From positions 248,001 through 312,000 of the forward strand of contig VYZI01000148.1 of assembly GCA_013397695.1 (NCBI GenBank): a DNA stretch of 64,000 nucleotides, in the 5' to 3' direction. Below the pieces are notes generated by a model, which was not told where the DNA came from, searched no databases, and saw nothing but the letters and a program-made list of their open reading frames with translations. How positions within the stretch are numbered: the stretch's first letter is position 1; every line of letters begins with the position of its first letter. Positions 12,061 to 23,200 of the stretch are shown piece by piece. Source of the DNA: Centropus unirufus. Taxonomy: Eukaryota > Chordata > Aves > Cuculiformes > Centropidae. Made by a program: the position numbers and the translations under genes.

Positions 12061-13933
12061 CTTCACTGTGTGTTTACAACACTCCAGGGGTGTAAATATT
12101 TTATGATAACCACAGCTTCATACACTGTTACCACTAAATTTAATATATTATATCATTGTTATCAGAAGAGTGCGGGTGAAACAGCCAAAACCTCGAAACA
12201 GGATGACAAAAGCTGCAGGGGGCTCTTTCCCCAATATTCAAGCACCCTGACAGATAACCTCATGATTATGCTGAAAGATCCCTTGTTTTTTTAGGTCATC
12301 TTATGTTCACTCAGCAGGAAAAATAAGTGCACCATCATCAGCGCTGGGATTTGAATTTCTGAGCTTGACAAGGAGAGGAAAAGCAAAGGCAGCCAGGAGA
12401 TGGTGCTGGGTCCAATCTTCCTCATGCAGCCTCATCTCTCTGGGGCACAGCGCTGTTGAGACAGCAGGCACCTGCATCCTCACTCTGATGAAAAACACGC
12501 CATGAAACACAAATAATCTCATCAGGCTAAAACAGAGAAAGAATGATAAATTCTTACTTTCTTTTACATGTTTTACTCGGTATGAAATGTTGTTGGCTGT
12601 TCTCCTTGAAAATGTGATTGTTTCTCATCTAGTAATCATTTCATAGAAAATATGACATCATGAGCAGGAAGAGAGAGTAAGAGCAAGCATTCAGATTCTG
12701 GAGAAATGCACCGGAAATTCCACCTGCAATCAGAACTGCGATCAGGAATATAAACCCACAAAGACATCTCAGTTTGCAAATTGGCCCCTCAAAAAAATTG
12801 TCCAGTGTGCAGAAATTAGCATTTATTAGAACAAAGAAGGTTCATCGATGCATGTCTCTGTGTGGGGTGTGAGCAAGTGATTTAGTTTGCCAGTTGTGTT
12901 GTGTGATCTCTCAATCTATTTAAGCTTTTTCATTAAATGTAAGGAAGGTCAGAGTCTCCATCCCAGACAACAGTGAAATTTTGAAGAATATGTTCCTTCC
13001 TCTTCACTATACAAGAAAATATGCATGTCTGATATGGTTTTGGTGAGGGTGCTCATTATAGTTTTCATATTTATCATAATTTTATGATAAAATATATTAC
13101 TGATCTGTTACGAAAAAGTTCAGTCAAAATCCTAGTGTATAACCTTTCTCACAGAACAGCCCTAAGCACAGCCACTGAGTTAACAATTCTCATTGCCATT
13201 CTCCTTTAAGATCCACTCCATTCAAGACAAAAATTTAGACAGCCACTGATTTTTTTCTCTACTTAAATTCTTCAGATTCCCTGAATAATACTACAGATTA
13301 TTTGGAAACATTCTGCTTGAATACCTCATGCTCTTCAGAAGGGAAAACTAGGTTTGCAGCACAACTGGTGAAAGCGTCTTTGTGCGCCAGTACTAACAGG
13401 CATTTTTGCTGCTTGCATCCTCCATTGACTTCCAGCCAGGACAGTAAATCCGATATGTATTAATATTAAATTCTTTAGTATAATTCAGCAGTTAAATTAT
13501 GAGAATTATAGACATCCATGAGAACAATAATGTCTTATTCATGCAGTCCCATACTGCTGGACTGTACAAACTGGGGAACTCAATGTGCTTCTTCTGTCTC
13601 GTTTTCTCTGGAAGCAGGAAAAGGATGGGAGCACTGTCAGCAATTCCTATGTCCTCTGGGGACAGCCCCAGTATATTTCTTGACCAGTAAGGCAGTGATT
13701 CCAGGTTCCCTATTTAGGCATAGCCTCTGGGTCTATCCCAAATATGAATTACTATTGGTGACAAAAGTAACAAGTCTGTGTTCATTCCCTGGCTTGTTAC
13801 AACCCTCTGAGTCCTCACAAAGGATTGTTTCAGAATTGTTTCGCAATCTTTAAATACAGTCCAGTCATGCTTAAAATTTTAGTGGTTGTGAAGAAACCTT
13901 CAAAAGCCCAGAAACTTCTAAAGTGATATTATA

Positions 13934-13953
13934 TTGCCTGCAGCTGCAGGCAA
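13934..13953. repeat. Perfect 20-bp palindrome
   Basis: TTGCCTGCAG is followed directly by its reverse complement CTGCAGGCAA with no spacer. The centre contains PstI-type CTGCAG twice and a CAGCTG E-box across the axis. No function can be assigned. Confidence 0.95.
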
Positions 13954-16776
13954 CCTGAAACAGCGCTACTGCCAGCTTTGTGGCGCCCAGTTCACCTTGG
14001 ACACAGCACATGATGACAATTAAATGAAATCTTTTCGCTGCCTCTGAGTTAGTGATGTTAACAAACTATGAGAACAGATTTGGGGTTTTGCACATTTTCA
14101 AAAAAATTCCCATATCAGATACTTCATATGCTTTCTAGCCAGCTCCCAAAAGCTAGAGCCCACCTTTGCAACTTCATCAACTGAGTTATTTAGGACTGTC
14201 TTCAGAAGAATTTAAGAGACAGTAAAGAATGAAATCATGGGATAGCATTAAAAAACTTGAAATTGCGGACTGTGCTCTATTCTTAAATTATTGTATGCGT
14301 TCAGTATTCAAGCCATGACAGAGCATCCTCTGTGCAAGTTGTACTATTACTCTGTTTAGTATTTAATTAAAAAAAAAAAAAAGTCTTCAAAAATCCAGTT
14401 AATGCAGTTAATGTTGCTGCCAGCTTCTATTGCACTTAATCCAGAGATCTTGCAGGTAATTACAATCTCATTTCTTCAGGACTTGACTGAAGGCCAGCTG
14501 AGATGCTGACATTCTTAGTCGCTTGCATATTACAAAGAGGCAAGGGCAAAGAAATTGCAGTCATTTAAGAAGCTTTGCCAAAGGTGGACAGGAGTGGAGT
14601 TAAGGTTAAATTGCTGTCCTTTTTGGAAAGAACATAGTGCAGGAGAGGCGTGCTGCAGGAAAGCAGGGGTCAGGCAGGAGGGATCACTGCTGAGGCATCT
14701 CAGAAACTGGCTAGTAAGTCAGACAAAGCCCCCGGCAAATCCCTGCAATCGCCCCTCGCCTTCCCTGAGCAGCATCACCAAAGGCTGCTGTAGCACTGGG
14801 AACACTGGGGCTCTTCCATAAAATCCACAACTCAGGAAAGAGCCTGCTCATTTCTTTTTCTTTCCTTGTAGGTCCACACCTTGCACTAAATGTGGATCTA
14901 AACTTCAGATGCTGAAGGTATTTTTATTTTAATAATTGGCTGCAAACTGTTGCAACTGAGTGAAATGTGGTTTATTTTCAATGCCAAAGAAAATGAACAG
15001 CTGCATTAAACATTTAGAGCTCCATGTTGAATAGGAGTAACTAAAGTTACCTGACAGCCATTCCGCTCATTTCCACTCCTCAGTGAAACTTCAAGAGTAG
15101 TTGTCTGCCAAAAGTAAAGTCCTATTTAAATATGTAAGTGATAAGTGGTTTATTTCAAATCTAAGACTCATAATTCTTACAAGAAAGCTGGAAACTCGTA
15201 AAGATTATTCCACCTGATCTAATTGCATTTCCCTTTCTTGAACTCATTCTACTTTTTAGCAGCCTAAATCACCTCTGAAGGAGAAAAATAATCAATCCAC
15301 ATACGTCTATGAGACAAGGCAGAATTATTTTTAGATTGCACTTTGTGGCTGAAACTATAACACATTGTTCTACCCTGAGAAAGCATTCCATAAATATGGC
15401 CTCACACGGGTCTGCTTCAGTGAATTCATCAGCTGTTCACTTCTGAAGTAGCAGGAATGGTAATGGCTAATTAAATTTTGAAGACTATACCTTCTTTAAA
15501 GTTTACTTTATGGCTGTGCCAAAGATAAAGGCCAGTAGACAATTGAAAAGTTAGTTATAATATCAGGAAGATAACTGCTGTACACAGCCAATTCTCAAAA
15601 AAAATGAGGAGGAAGTAGATAACAGAAGAACAGTCATATGGCTATACTTTCAAAAGACTTGAAAAAATACAGAAAAAAAAAATCCCAGGAAGGAAATCTT
15701 TATATACAGTAAAGAAAATCTTTTTTTAATGAAAATGGAAGATAGTTGATTAATTCTATAATTTCTATGCCTCCTACTGCCTGCATGGCTTAACTTGCTA
15801 GGTACTAAGAGCTGTTGAGCTATTGTTTTCAGAAGAAAGGTAAAACATTCCCTTCACTCTCCTCTACAAGTCATAATGTGCTCTGGCTGCATCTTTAGAT
15901 GAAGTGGTTGCTTTTTGTCTTCCAAGTATCCTCCTATTTATGTGTCTTTTTTAACTCTGCGTATGTGCTATTGCATTTCAGAGCAGATGCCAGTGTAGAA
16001 GTCTACAAGCATCACTTCATTATTTCTCTAGTAGGCAAACTGTATTTCCGAAATTGCTTGCTTGGCTTTATTATATCCATGTTTTTTTAAAAGGGTTTTT
16101 AATTATATCCCCTGCTGCCTTTGGTATCCAGCCTTTTAATAGGAAGCAAATTTATAAAATTAATTTCACAACAGGCTTCCGCAGTTGTTGTATTTCTCAG
16201 AAGACCAGAAAGAACAGGATGATTTTGTCTGTACAGGAACACAGCTTCAATAGAGAAATGCAAGACATCAATACATCAAACTGCAACCACTGTAGGCACT
16301 GTAGTCATTCTTACATTTTAAGAGACAGAAACGCTTAAAATAGCTTTCGTCAAAAATCAGTGTAGATCCCCGGTATGTTAATGACTGTTCTACATAGAAG
16401 AAAGATTCTGTGAACACCAGAGTAACTCAAATGAAGAAGTATATTGATATGGTCTAAATACCTACTGGAGAAGAAAGCTTTTTCTAAGGCAAAGGTTTAG
16501 GAAGATGCAATTTCCATGAAATATGATCACATCAAGGAGCTGGAATAGAGCCACAGTAAACTTTATCAAGAACAACCTCACTTAGACAGACCTCATAAAA
16601 AGAGAAAATGAAATAAATTAGACGCCTTATCTAACGTATTGAAGATTGACAGTGTAACAGTGAATAATCCTCCACAAAAGGTAAAAGTGTTTTCAAATCT
16701 ATGCTTGTGGCAAAATAATTTTGTTGATTATTTGCTACTGATGTACTTTTCTTGAGCTAAAAATTATATTTTGCTA

Positions 16777-18890
16777 GTCATAGAACCATAGAATCATGGA
16801 ATAGTCTGGATTGGAAGAGATTTTTAAAGGTCATCTACTCCGACCCACCTGCAAGGAGCAGGGACATCTTCAACTAGATCATGTTACTCTGAGCCCTGTC
16901 CAACCTGACCTTGAATGTTTCCAGGGATGGGGCTACTGCCATCCCTCTGGGCCACCCCTGTCAGTGTTTCACTACTCTCACTGTGAAAAAATCCTTCCTT
17001 CTATCTAGTCTAAATGTACCTTCTTTTACTTTAAAACCATTATCCCTTGTCCTGTCACAACAGGCCCTGCTAAAATTCTTGTCTAAACCCTTGCCAAGCA
17101 AACTGAACAAACCATCTCTTTTGAAAGCACCCGTTAAGTAGTGAAAGGCTGCAATAAGGTGTTCCCAGAGCCTTCTCCAGGTGGAGCAACCTCACTTCTC
17201 AGCCTTTCCTCACAGGGGAGGTTTTTCATCCCTCGGATCATTTTTGCAGCCCTTCTCTGGACCTTTGCCAATGGGTCCATGTCTCTCCTGTGATGAGGGC
17301 TCCAGAGCAGGGTGCAGTACTCTAGGTGGGATCCGATCAGAGTTGAGTAGAGAGGTAGAATCAACTCCCTCAGCCTGCTGACAACAATTCTGATGCAACC
17401 CAGGTCATAGCTGACCTTCTGGGCTGCAAGCACACATTGTTGACTCATGTCCAGCTTCTCACCCACCAGTACCTTCAAGTCCTTCTCAGCCAGTCTGCTT
17501 ACAATCCCATCATTCCCCAGCGCGTATTGATACCAGGGGTTGCCCCAACCTAGGTACAGGACCTTGCACTTGGCCTTTTTGAATCTCATGAGGTTCACAG
17601 GGGCCCACTTCTCCAGCTTGTCCAGGTCCCTCTGGATGGCATCCCATCTCTCAGGCACTTAACCAACCACTCAGTTTGGTGTCCATCTGCAAACTTGCTC
17701 AGAGTGCACTGAATTCCACTGTGTATGTCATTGATGAAAATACTAAACAACACTGGTCCCAGTACAGACCCCTGAGGAACACCACTTGTTACTAGTCTCA
17801 ATCAGGTCATTGAGGCACTGATCACTGCCCTCTGGATGTAACCAACCAACCAATTCCTCATCCATTGAACAGTCTGCTCATCAAATCCATATCTTCAATT
17901 TAGAGAGAAGGAACTTGTGGGGGGAGGCCTAGATAGAAGGCCTTACAGCAGCCCACATAGATGATATCAGTAGCCCTTCCCTTGTCCGCTGATGTAGCCA
18001 CTCCATCATAGGAGGCCACTATTTTGGTCAGGCAACACTTGTCTTTGGTGAAGCCACATTGGCTTTCTCAAATCACCTCACTGTCCTCCATATGCCGTAG
18101 CGTAGCTTCTAGGAAGATCTGTTCCATGGTCTTCCCAGGCACAGAGGTGAAGATAACATGTCGGTAGGGTCCTCATTCCTCCTTTTTTAAAAAATGAATG
18201 CTATGCTTCCCTTTTTCCAGTCACCAGGGATTTCACCTGACTACTATGACTTTTCAAATATCTTTGAGAGTGGCTAGATAACCACATCAAGCAATTCCCT
18301 CAGGGTTCTGGCATGCATCTCATGAAGTCCCATAAACTATGTGTGTTCAGGTTCCTCAGATCACAGAACTGATCTTCTCTTAGAGTCAGAGGGACTTTGA
18401 TCCCACAATCCCCATCTTGCAGTCCATCCACTAGAGAGGTGTGGGAAGAGAGGTTACCAGTGAAGGCTGAAGCAAAAAAGTTTTTGAGTACCTCAGCCTC
18501 CTCCTCGCTTGTTGGTACCAGTTTGCCAGCCTTGCTCATCAGGGTGGGTTACACTTTATTTGACTTCCCTCTTCCAGCTAACATACCTATAGAAGCCCTT
18601 ATTACACTTTGCATCCCTCGCCAAGTTCAGCCACACCTTGGCCTTCCCAACACCATCCTTAGACAACTATGCAGAATCCCTATACTCTTCCAAGGACCTG
18701 TCCCTACTTCCACTGCCTGTGCATTTCCTTTTTGCCCTTAAGTTTGACCAGCAGGCCTTAACTTGGCTGCGTTGTCATCCTCTTGCCTTCCTTTCCTGCA
18801 TTCTTACAACTGGGGATCAAGAAGTCCTGGGCTCCATGGAAATCACCCTTAAAGTTCTGCCAGCTCATTGAGGGCCCTTTCACTGAGTTC
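16777..18890 (-). mobile_element. CR1 LINE, 2.1 kb, 5'-truncated, inverted
   Basis: This is the longest repeat in the window. The left end is the inverted CR1 terminus ('tcatagaaccatagaatcat'). Leftward sense reading recovers the 3' UTR and then the C-terminal half of ORF2. The element is truncated at its 5' end near 18890, inside the region before the reverse transcriptase. It is riddled with stops and frameshifts, so it is immobile. Its well-kept 3' terminus and long ORF2 portion make it the best reference copy in the window for the reverse-transcriptase half of the element. Confidence 0.95.
17134..18540 (-). pseudogene. CR1 ORF2 reverse-transcriptase remnant
   Basis: ORF2 of CR1 encodes an endonuclease plus reverse transcriptase that copies the element into nicked chromosomal DNA. 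Here only the reverse-transcriptase part and the sequence just before it remain, in several frames. From N to C these are: an EEEAEVLKNFFASAFTG block (about 18510-18460), a GVPQGSVLGPVLF block (about 17783-17745), the active-site FAD followed by a one-base frame change (about 17693-17682), and a thumb-like stretch with LDKLEKWA and LPLYSTLIGSHLEYC (17658-17134). The family expects FADD, whereas the frame here reads FADG because of an apparent inserted G. Stops separate the blocks, so no protein can be made. The host for these motifs is the retrotransposon, not a cellular gene. Confidence 0.88.
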
Positions 18891-21839
18891 ACAGCTTCTG
18901 ATATAATCAGACAATATTTTCTTTGTAGCATTGATTACTGTCCATGCACAGGTATGTACCTGTCTATCTCTATAAACCATTCCATACTAAAAATGACCAA
19001 CTCAATTTGTATCATTTCCAGCAGCCTGTCTATAAAAAATGCAAATAATAAAAGTAAGAGGGAAATCCTGTTTCCATGAAAGTTAATGAATGCTCTCCAG
19101 AATTGACAAGATTTTCTCATGGAAGAGAACACTTATATAATCTCAGTTTTATTACTTGGCAGAGTCACACAATAGTATCAGTATCTTCACCCATAGTTTT
19201 AATGAAAAAAAAGCTTTCTTCCAGTTATTTTTAAATCTGAACTCCATATGATGTGATTTTGAAAGTTTTAGGTCATTTTCAAGTAGCTGGGATATTTTAG
19301 AAAGGAAAGAAATCAGTGAAGAAACCAGCTAAGATATATTGGACAATCTTTTTTTATTGCATATTGTCCTAGATAATCCAGTAATACATGCATCACTTGC
19401 CATTACTATTAAAAGATTTCTGCACTATCAATTTGCTACAAATCCCCTGTTGGAGTGATGTTTTATTGCCAACACACCTAGCCGGCTGATCAGCTGACAG
19501 TTGACAAATTCAGGTTTCATCAAGTGAGGGGATGGAAGGCAAATCATGGGATTAGCTTTAAATGATTCTTCTGGAGCTCCTGTATATCCGGGTATTTCTC
19601 AAGTGTATATTTGCACTGCTGAGGCTTAGTTACTTGAATCAAATTAATCTCCTGCCATTCTTTCTGTATTCCTGCAAGAACAAGGGCAGACCTCTGCTCC
19701 AACATGAAATATGTAAGAAAAACTCTCTGATCCCAGTAGTGAAGGGCAGGGGATTGACAGAAAGGAGTGAGCTGAACTATCCAAGCTCTAGCGTAATGCC
19801 CAGGAGAGCAGTCAGTATCCAACTGGACAGTCTAGCTGAAAGTAATCTGATGTGGATTTCAATTATGCTATTTCACCTTTTCTGCAGCTCCTAATTCTTC
19901 CCCTGCAGAGCAGCAGGCTAGACTGGAAGACACAGCTACATTAGACGCAACTTGATCTCACCTAGAGCTGAAATTGCTGTAGAACAGTGCAGCTTAGAAC
20001 ATCCCACTGAGCCCTGCCCTCAAAAACTGGAATCAAATTTAAGACCCTAACTCCCAGCACTAGAAGGCATCAATAACACAAGTGTCTGATGCGTGTTAGC
20101 AAAAGAGATAAGATGTCCCAGGGTGCAAAAGTTGAACACAGTAAAACAGACTCTGTGTTACTCTCTCTACACAGGCAACAGCAACTCTATAGGTCTTGTC
20201 AAACTGTGCTGTAAAATTACATTGAATTTTAAGGAACTTGTTGCACAGATTAGCAGAATTAACGCAATGAAAGGCAGACACGTAGACAGATTGACAGATA
20301 GTAAATTAGAGGAAAAATGAGCAATAAAAAGAAACTTGTGGAGAGATGAGATAAAATGTAGCAACCAGGAGAGGGGCTGTACTCCTGAGAAGGAATGTAG
20401 GCATGCTAAATAGTACCTAAAAATACACTTAAAATGCTATGTAAAAAAGGACACTCACATTTTTAATTAACCTCATTTCTAGCAGTCACTTCTTTTATCT
20501 TTAGAAATCATTGCCAAAAACAGTGCTAAACACATTTTTCAAAACTTATTAAGCAGGACTTATTTTAATGACCCTGAAAAAATGTTTGCAGTTCCGTTTC
20601 ATTGACATGCCAGTAAAAATGATGACCCTACAGGATGAGCCACTGCTAATTCATCCAGTTCTGCTATACATTCCTGAAGTAGTATTTAACATCCTTTACC
20701 TTCTATACAAGTCTGACATCTTGTGATGAGTACTACTGGAAACAAAATTAATGGATCAATTAGACATTCATAGCTCCTCATGATCTATATGCATTTTCAG
20801 CTTTTCATAAAAACATGGAAGTCATTAAAATGACAAGGCCCATTTTATAGATATTTATGGGTAGCTGATCCATCGAGGGAGAGAACTGCTGCCTGCCATC
20901 TAGGAAAACATGGCTTACATTTAGCAAAACCTACATATTACACTTTTCATAGAAATACTATGTAAATAGCACACATCATCAACATTAGGGTCCCTCTTAT
21001 AACTGTAATAGCTTTATAAATAAAATAATTTTATGTCTCATATATATGAATGTGTGCATATGAGCATATGTACACCTGTCCAAATTTGTATTTCTTCCCA
21101 AGAAAGGAACTATTTACCGCGTCTGAAACGGAATTCAACCATGTCAGACTATATCTGTGCTTCCTGTAAAATTTACTTCTTAATGGTTAAATAAATAAAT
21201 CATCCTATAATCTGGCTGAGTCATTATTTAAACAACACTCCGCTGTGGACTGATGATTTGCTCTTTTTTCTTTATTGTTGTGAGTGTGATTGATCAGAGA
21301 TTGGGAGGGCAGGGCGCAAAGGGAGTGTGGTGGGGAAAGAGTTAGGGAATGGTAATCACGTGTTGATCCCAACAGACCTGCACTAATTCCAAGTTCCTCA
21401 TTCACACTAAGTTGCTGATACCTGAAAAGCAGCAAGAAAAACGTAAGTTGTTTTATTTGTATTCTATAGTTTGAGTAACTCATAAAAATTAATAGAAGAT
21501 CCAAGTAAGGAAAATTTGCAGTTAAAATGCAGAGGGACAAGGGATGGGTGGGATGGGACAGAGCAGCCCTCAGTGGTTACTGCCTCAATATACAGCAAGA
21601 AAAGAAGTTTCATGGCTAGGAAGAATAGGCTTTTTGCCCTCTTTCTCGCATTTACAGAATCAAAACTCAGCCCAAGCATACAGCCAGGCACCTTTAGTTT
21701 GATCCAGTTTGATCAATACTCAATTTGTGATTAATTTAACTTCTCAATTAGTCTCTCCTATATACATTCTTAACACACACAAGGCATTGGGGTGAACCGT
21801 TGAAGAGCCAAGAAGAAACCTGATTAAAGAAGTCCCCAG

Positions 21840-22130
21840 ATAAATATTAATAAAATGCAAAATTGCCGCAGCATCGGCCTCCTTGAGCTGTCTCTCATCT
21901 TCTGTTAGAAATGTACCTGAGTAGTCCCAAGGGCATAAACAAGTGGACTTGCCTCCTCTGGCTTCCTTGACAGCTGATTATTTTGCAGCCATTGCAACAG
22001 CTGATGTTTTTAACGCTGGCAGGCTGCATTAAAAAACAGATGGCCCTTTTCTGCCGCTAGTTTGCTTTCACTATGGTGCAATTCAATGATCATTGATTAT
22101 GGCCAGGGGAAGGAACGACCTGGAAGGGTC
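21840..22130. promoter_or_regulatory. Candidate conserved non-coding element (E-box/homeodomain cluster)
   Basis: There are two CAGCTG E-boxes (21971-21976, 21998-22003) and a CAGATG E-box (22037-22042). A TGATTA homeodomain-type core directly follows the first E-box, with another at 22094-22099. A 'gccattg' SOX-like core lies between the E-boxes. Base composition is balanced and low in simple sequence, unlike the flanks. Paired E-box plus homeodomain sites are typical of neural enhancers. Whether this segment is conserved or active is inference only. Confidence 0.3.
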
Positions 22131-23029
22131 TCGGAAGTGCAGTGCATACAGCAGCAAAAGGCAACGAGCAGTTTAAAAAGATAAGAGGCAGAAATGATCG
22201 TGAAATAACAGTTGCACGATTGCCATCTCTCAGAGGAACACTGATAAGGAAAATCACTTTGATAGCACTTAGAAATGTTCCAGTGGTAGTGCAAACTATT
22301 ATTACTATTCTACTTTCCCGCACGCAAGTTGGATGGCTTAGTCACTGGAAGTGAAAATTACTCACTGAACAGGCACGTACTCTGCCTGATCGCAGGCATG
22401 GAGAAACCTCAAAAGATCCCTGGATTTAGCAAGGAAACTGAGGAAGGAATAAGTGTGCTAGTGCTGCTGTGCAGACTGCTCCTCTGGAGCAAAAAACAGG
22501 GGCTCAGAAACTGCTCCAGCGGAGCTCTGTGGTTTTATTTCAGCCATTACATGTCCCTGGAGGCTGAACGAAAGCTCTGACAAGAAACCCGGAGCAGGGC
22601 CTCCCCCGGGACAGCATTCTGGCATTTGGGCCAAGCTGAGCTGCTCCAATCCAAGTGGTCTCATTTTGGATGCAAGCTTTGGATTCAGCCTAGAGAGATG
22701 TCAGAGGATGGCTTGGCCAACTTGTGACAAATGGGCATTAGAAACAGGATGAAATAATGAATCGCATGGTTCCCTCAACCCTTGCATCTTCATTTTTCCT
22801 GTATAACAGGCACCTTGCAATGGCGTGCACTCCCTGCCATCCCCACACCAGGCTGGGCACAATTCTCATTCGAAGGCAGCATCGCACCCACTAGAAAAAG
22901 GAGGTTAGAATGTGCTAACTAAAGGCCAGAGGGCAGCCTGAAGGAATTAAATTACTGGGAGATGTTCTGGAAGACAACAAAGGACCTTGTGCTGAGAGGT
23001 AATTTGGGTCCAACATCTGTACCCAGGCA

Positions 23030-23200
23030 GGCAAACAAATGAGACTTTCTTTGGCATTCACAAGTGTAATCCTTGGCAGCTGTTAGACAGAGCTGGCCAG
23101 TACCCTGGTGCATGCATTAATAAAATATGCCCTGGTATTGCTAGCAGCGATGTCAGCAAGTTATTGTTCTTTAAATGCTGCAATAACATTCATGCAAGAG
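23030..23200. promoter_or_regulatory. Candidate conserved non-coding element
   Basis: This compact, non-repetitive segment contains 'catgcattaataaaat', a 'gctagcagcgatgtcagcaa' stretch and a SOX-type ATTGTT core at 23163-23168. It is flagged because its complexity is higher than its flanks, not because of any proven function. Confidence 0.2.

Larger units (their letters stand above)
7283..16776. other. Long AT-rich spacer without recognised gene
   Basis: No open frame exceeds 111 codons and none resembles a known protein. A GC-richer but CpG-poor patch lies at about 10950-11500. Other items are the homeodomain-site cluster at 11880-12060, the 20-bp palindrome at 13934-13953 and an A14 run at 14369-14382. 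No CR1, tRNA or other repeat was recognised across these 9.5 kb. Confidence 0.55.
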
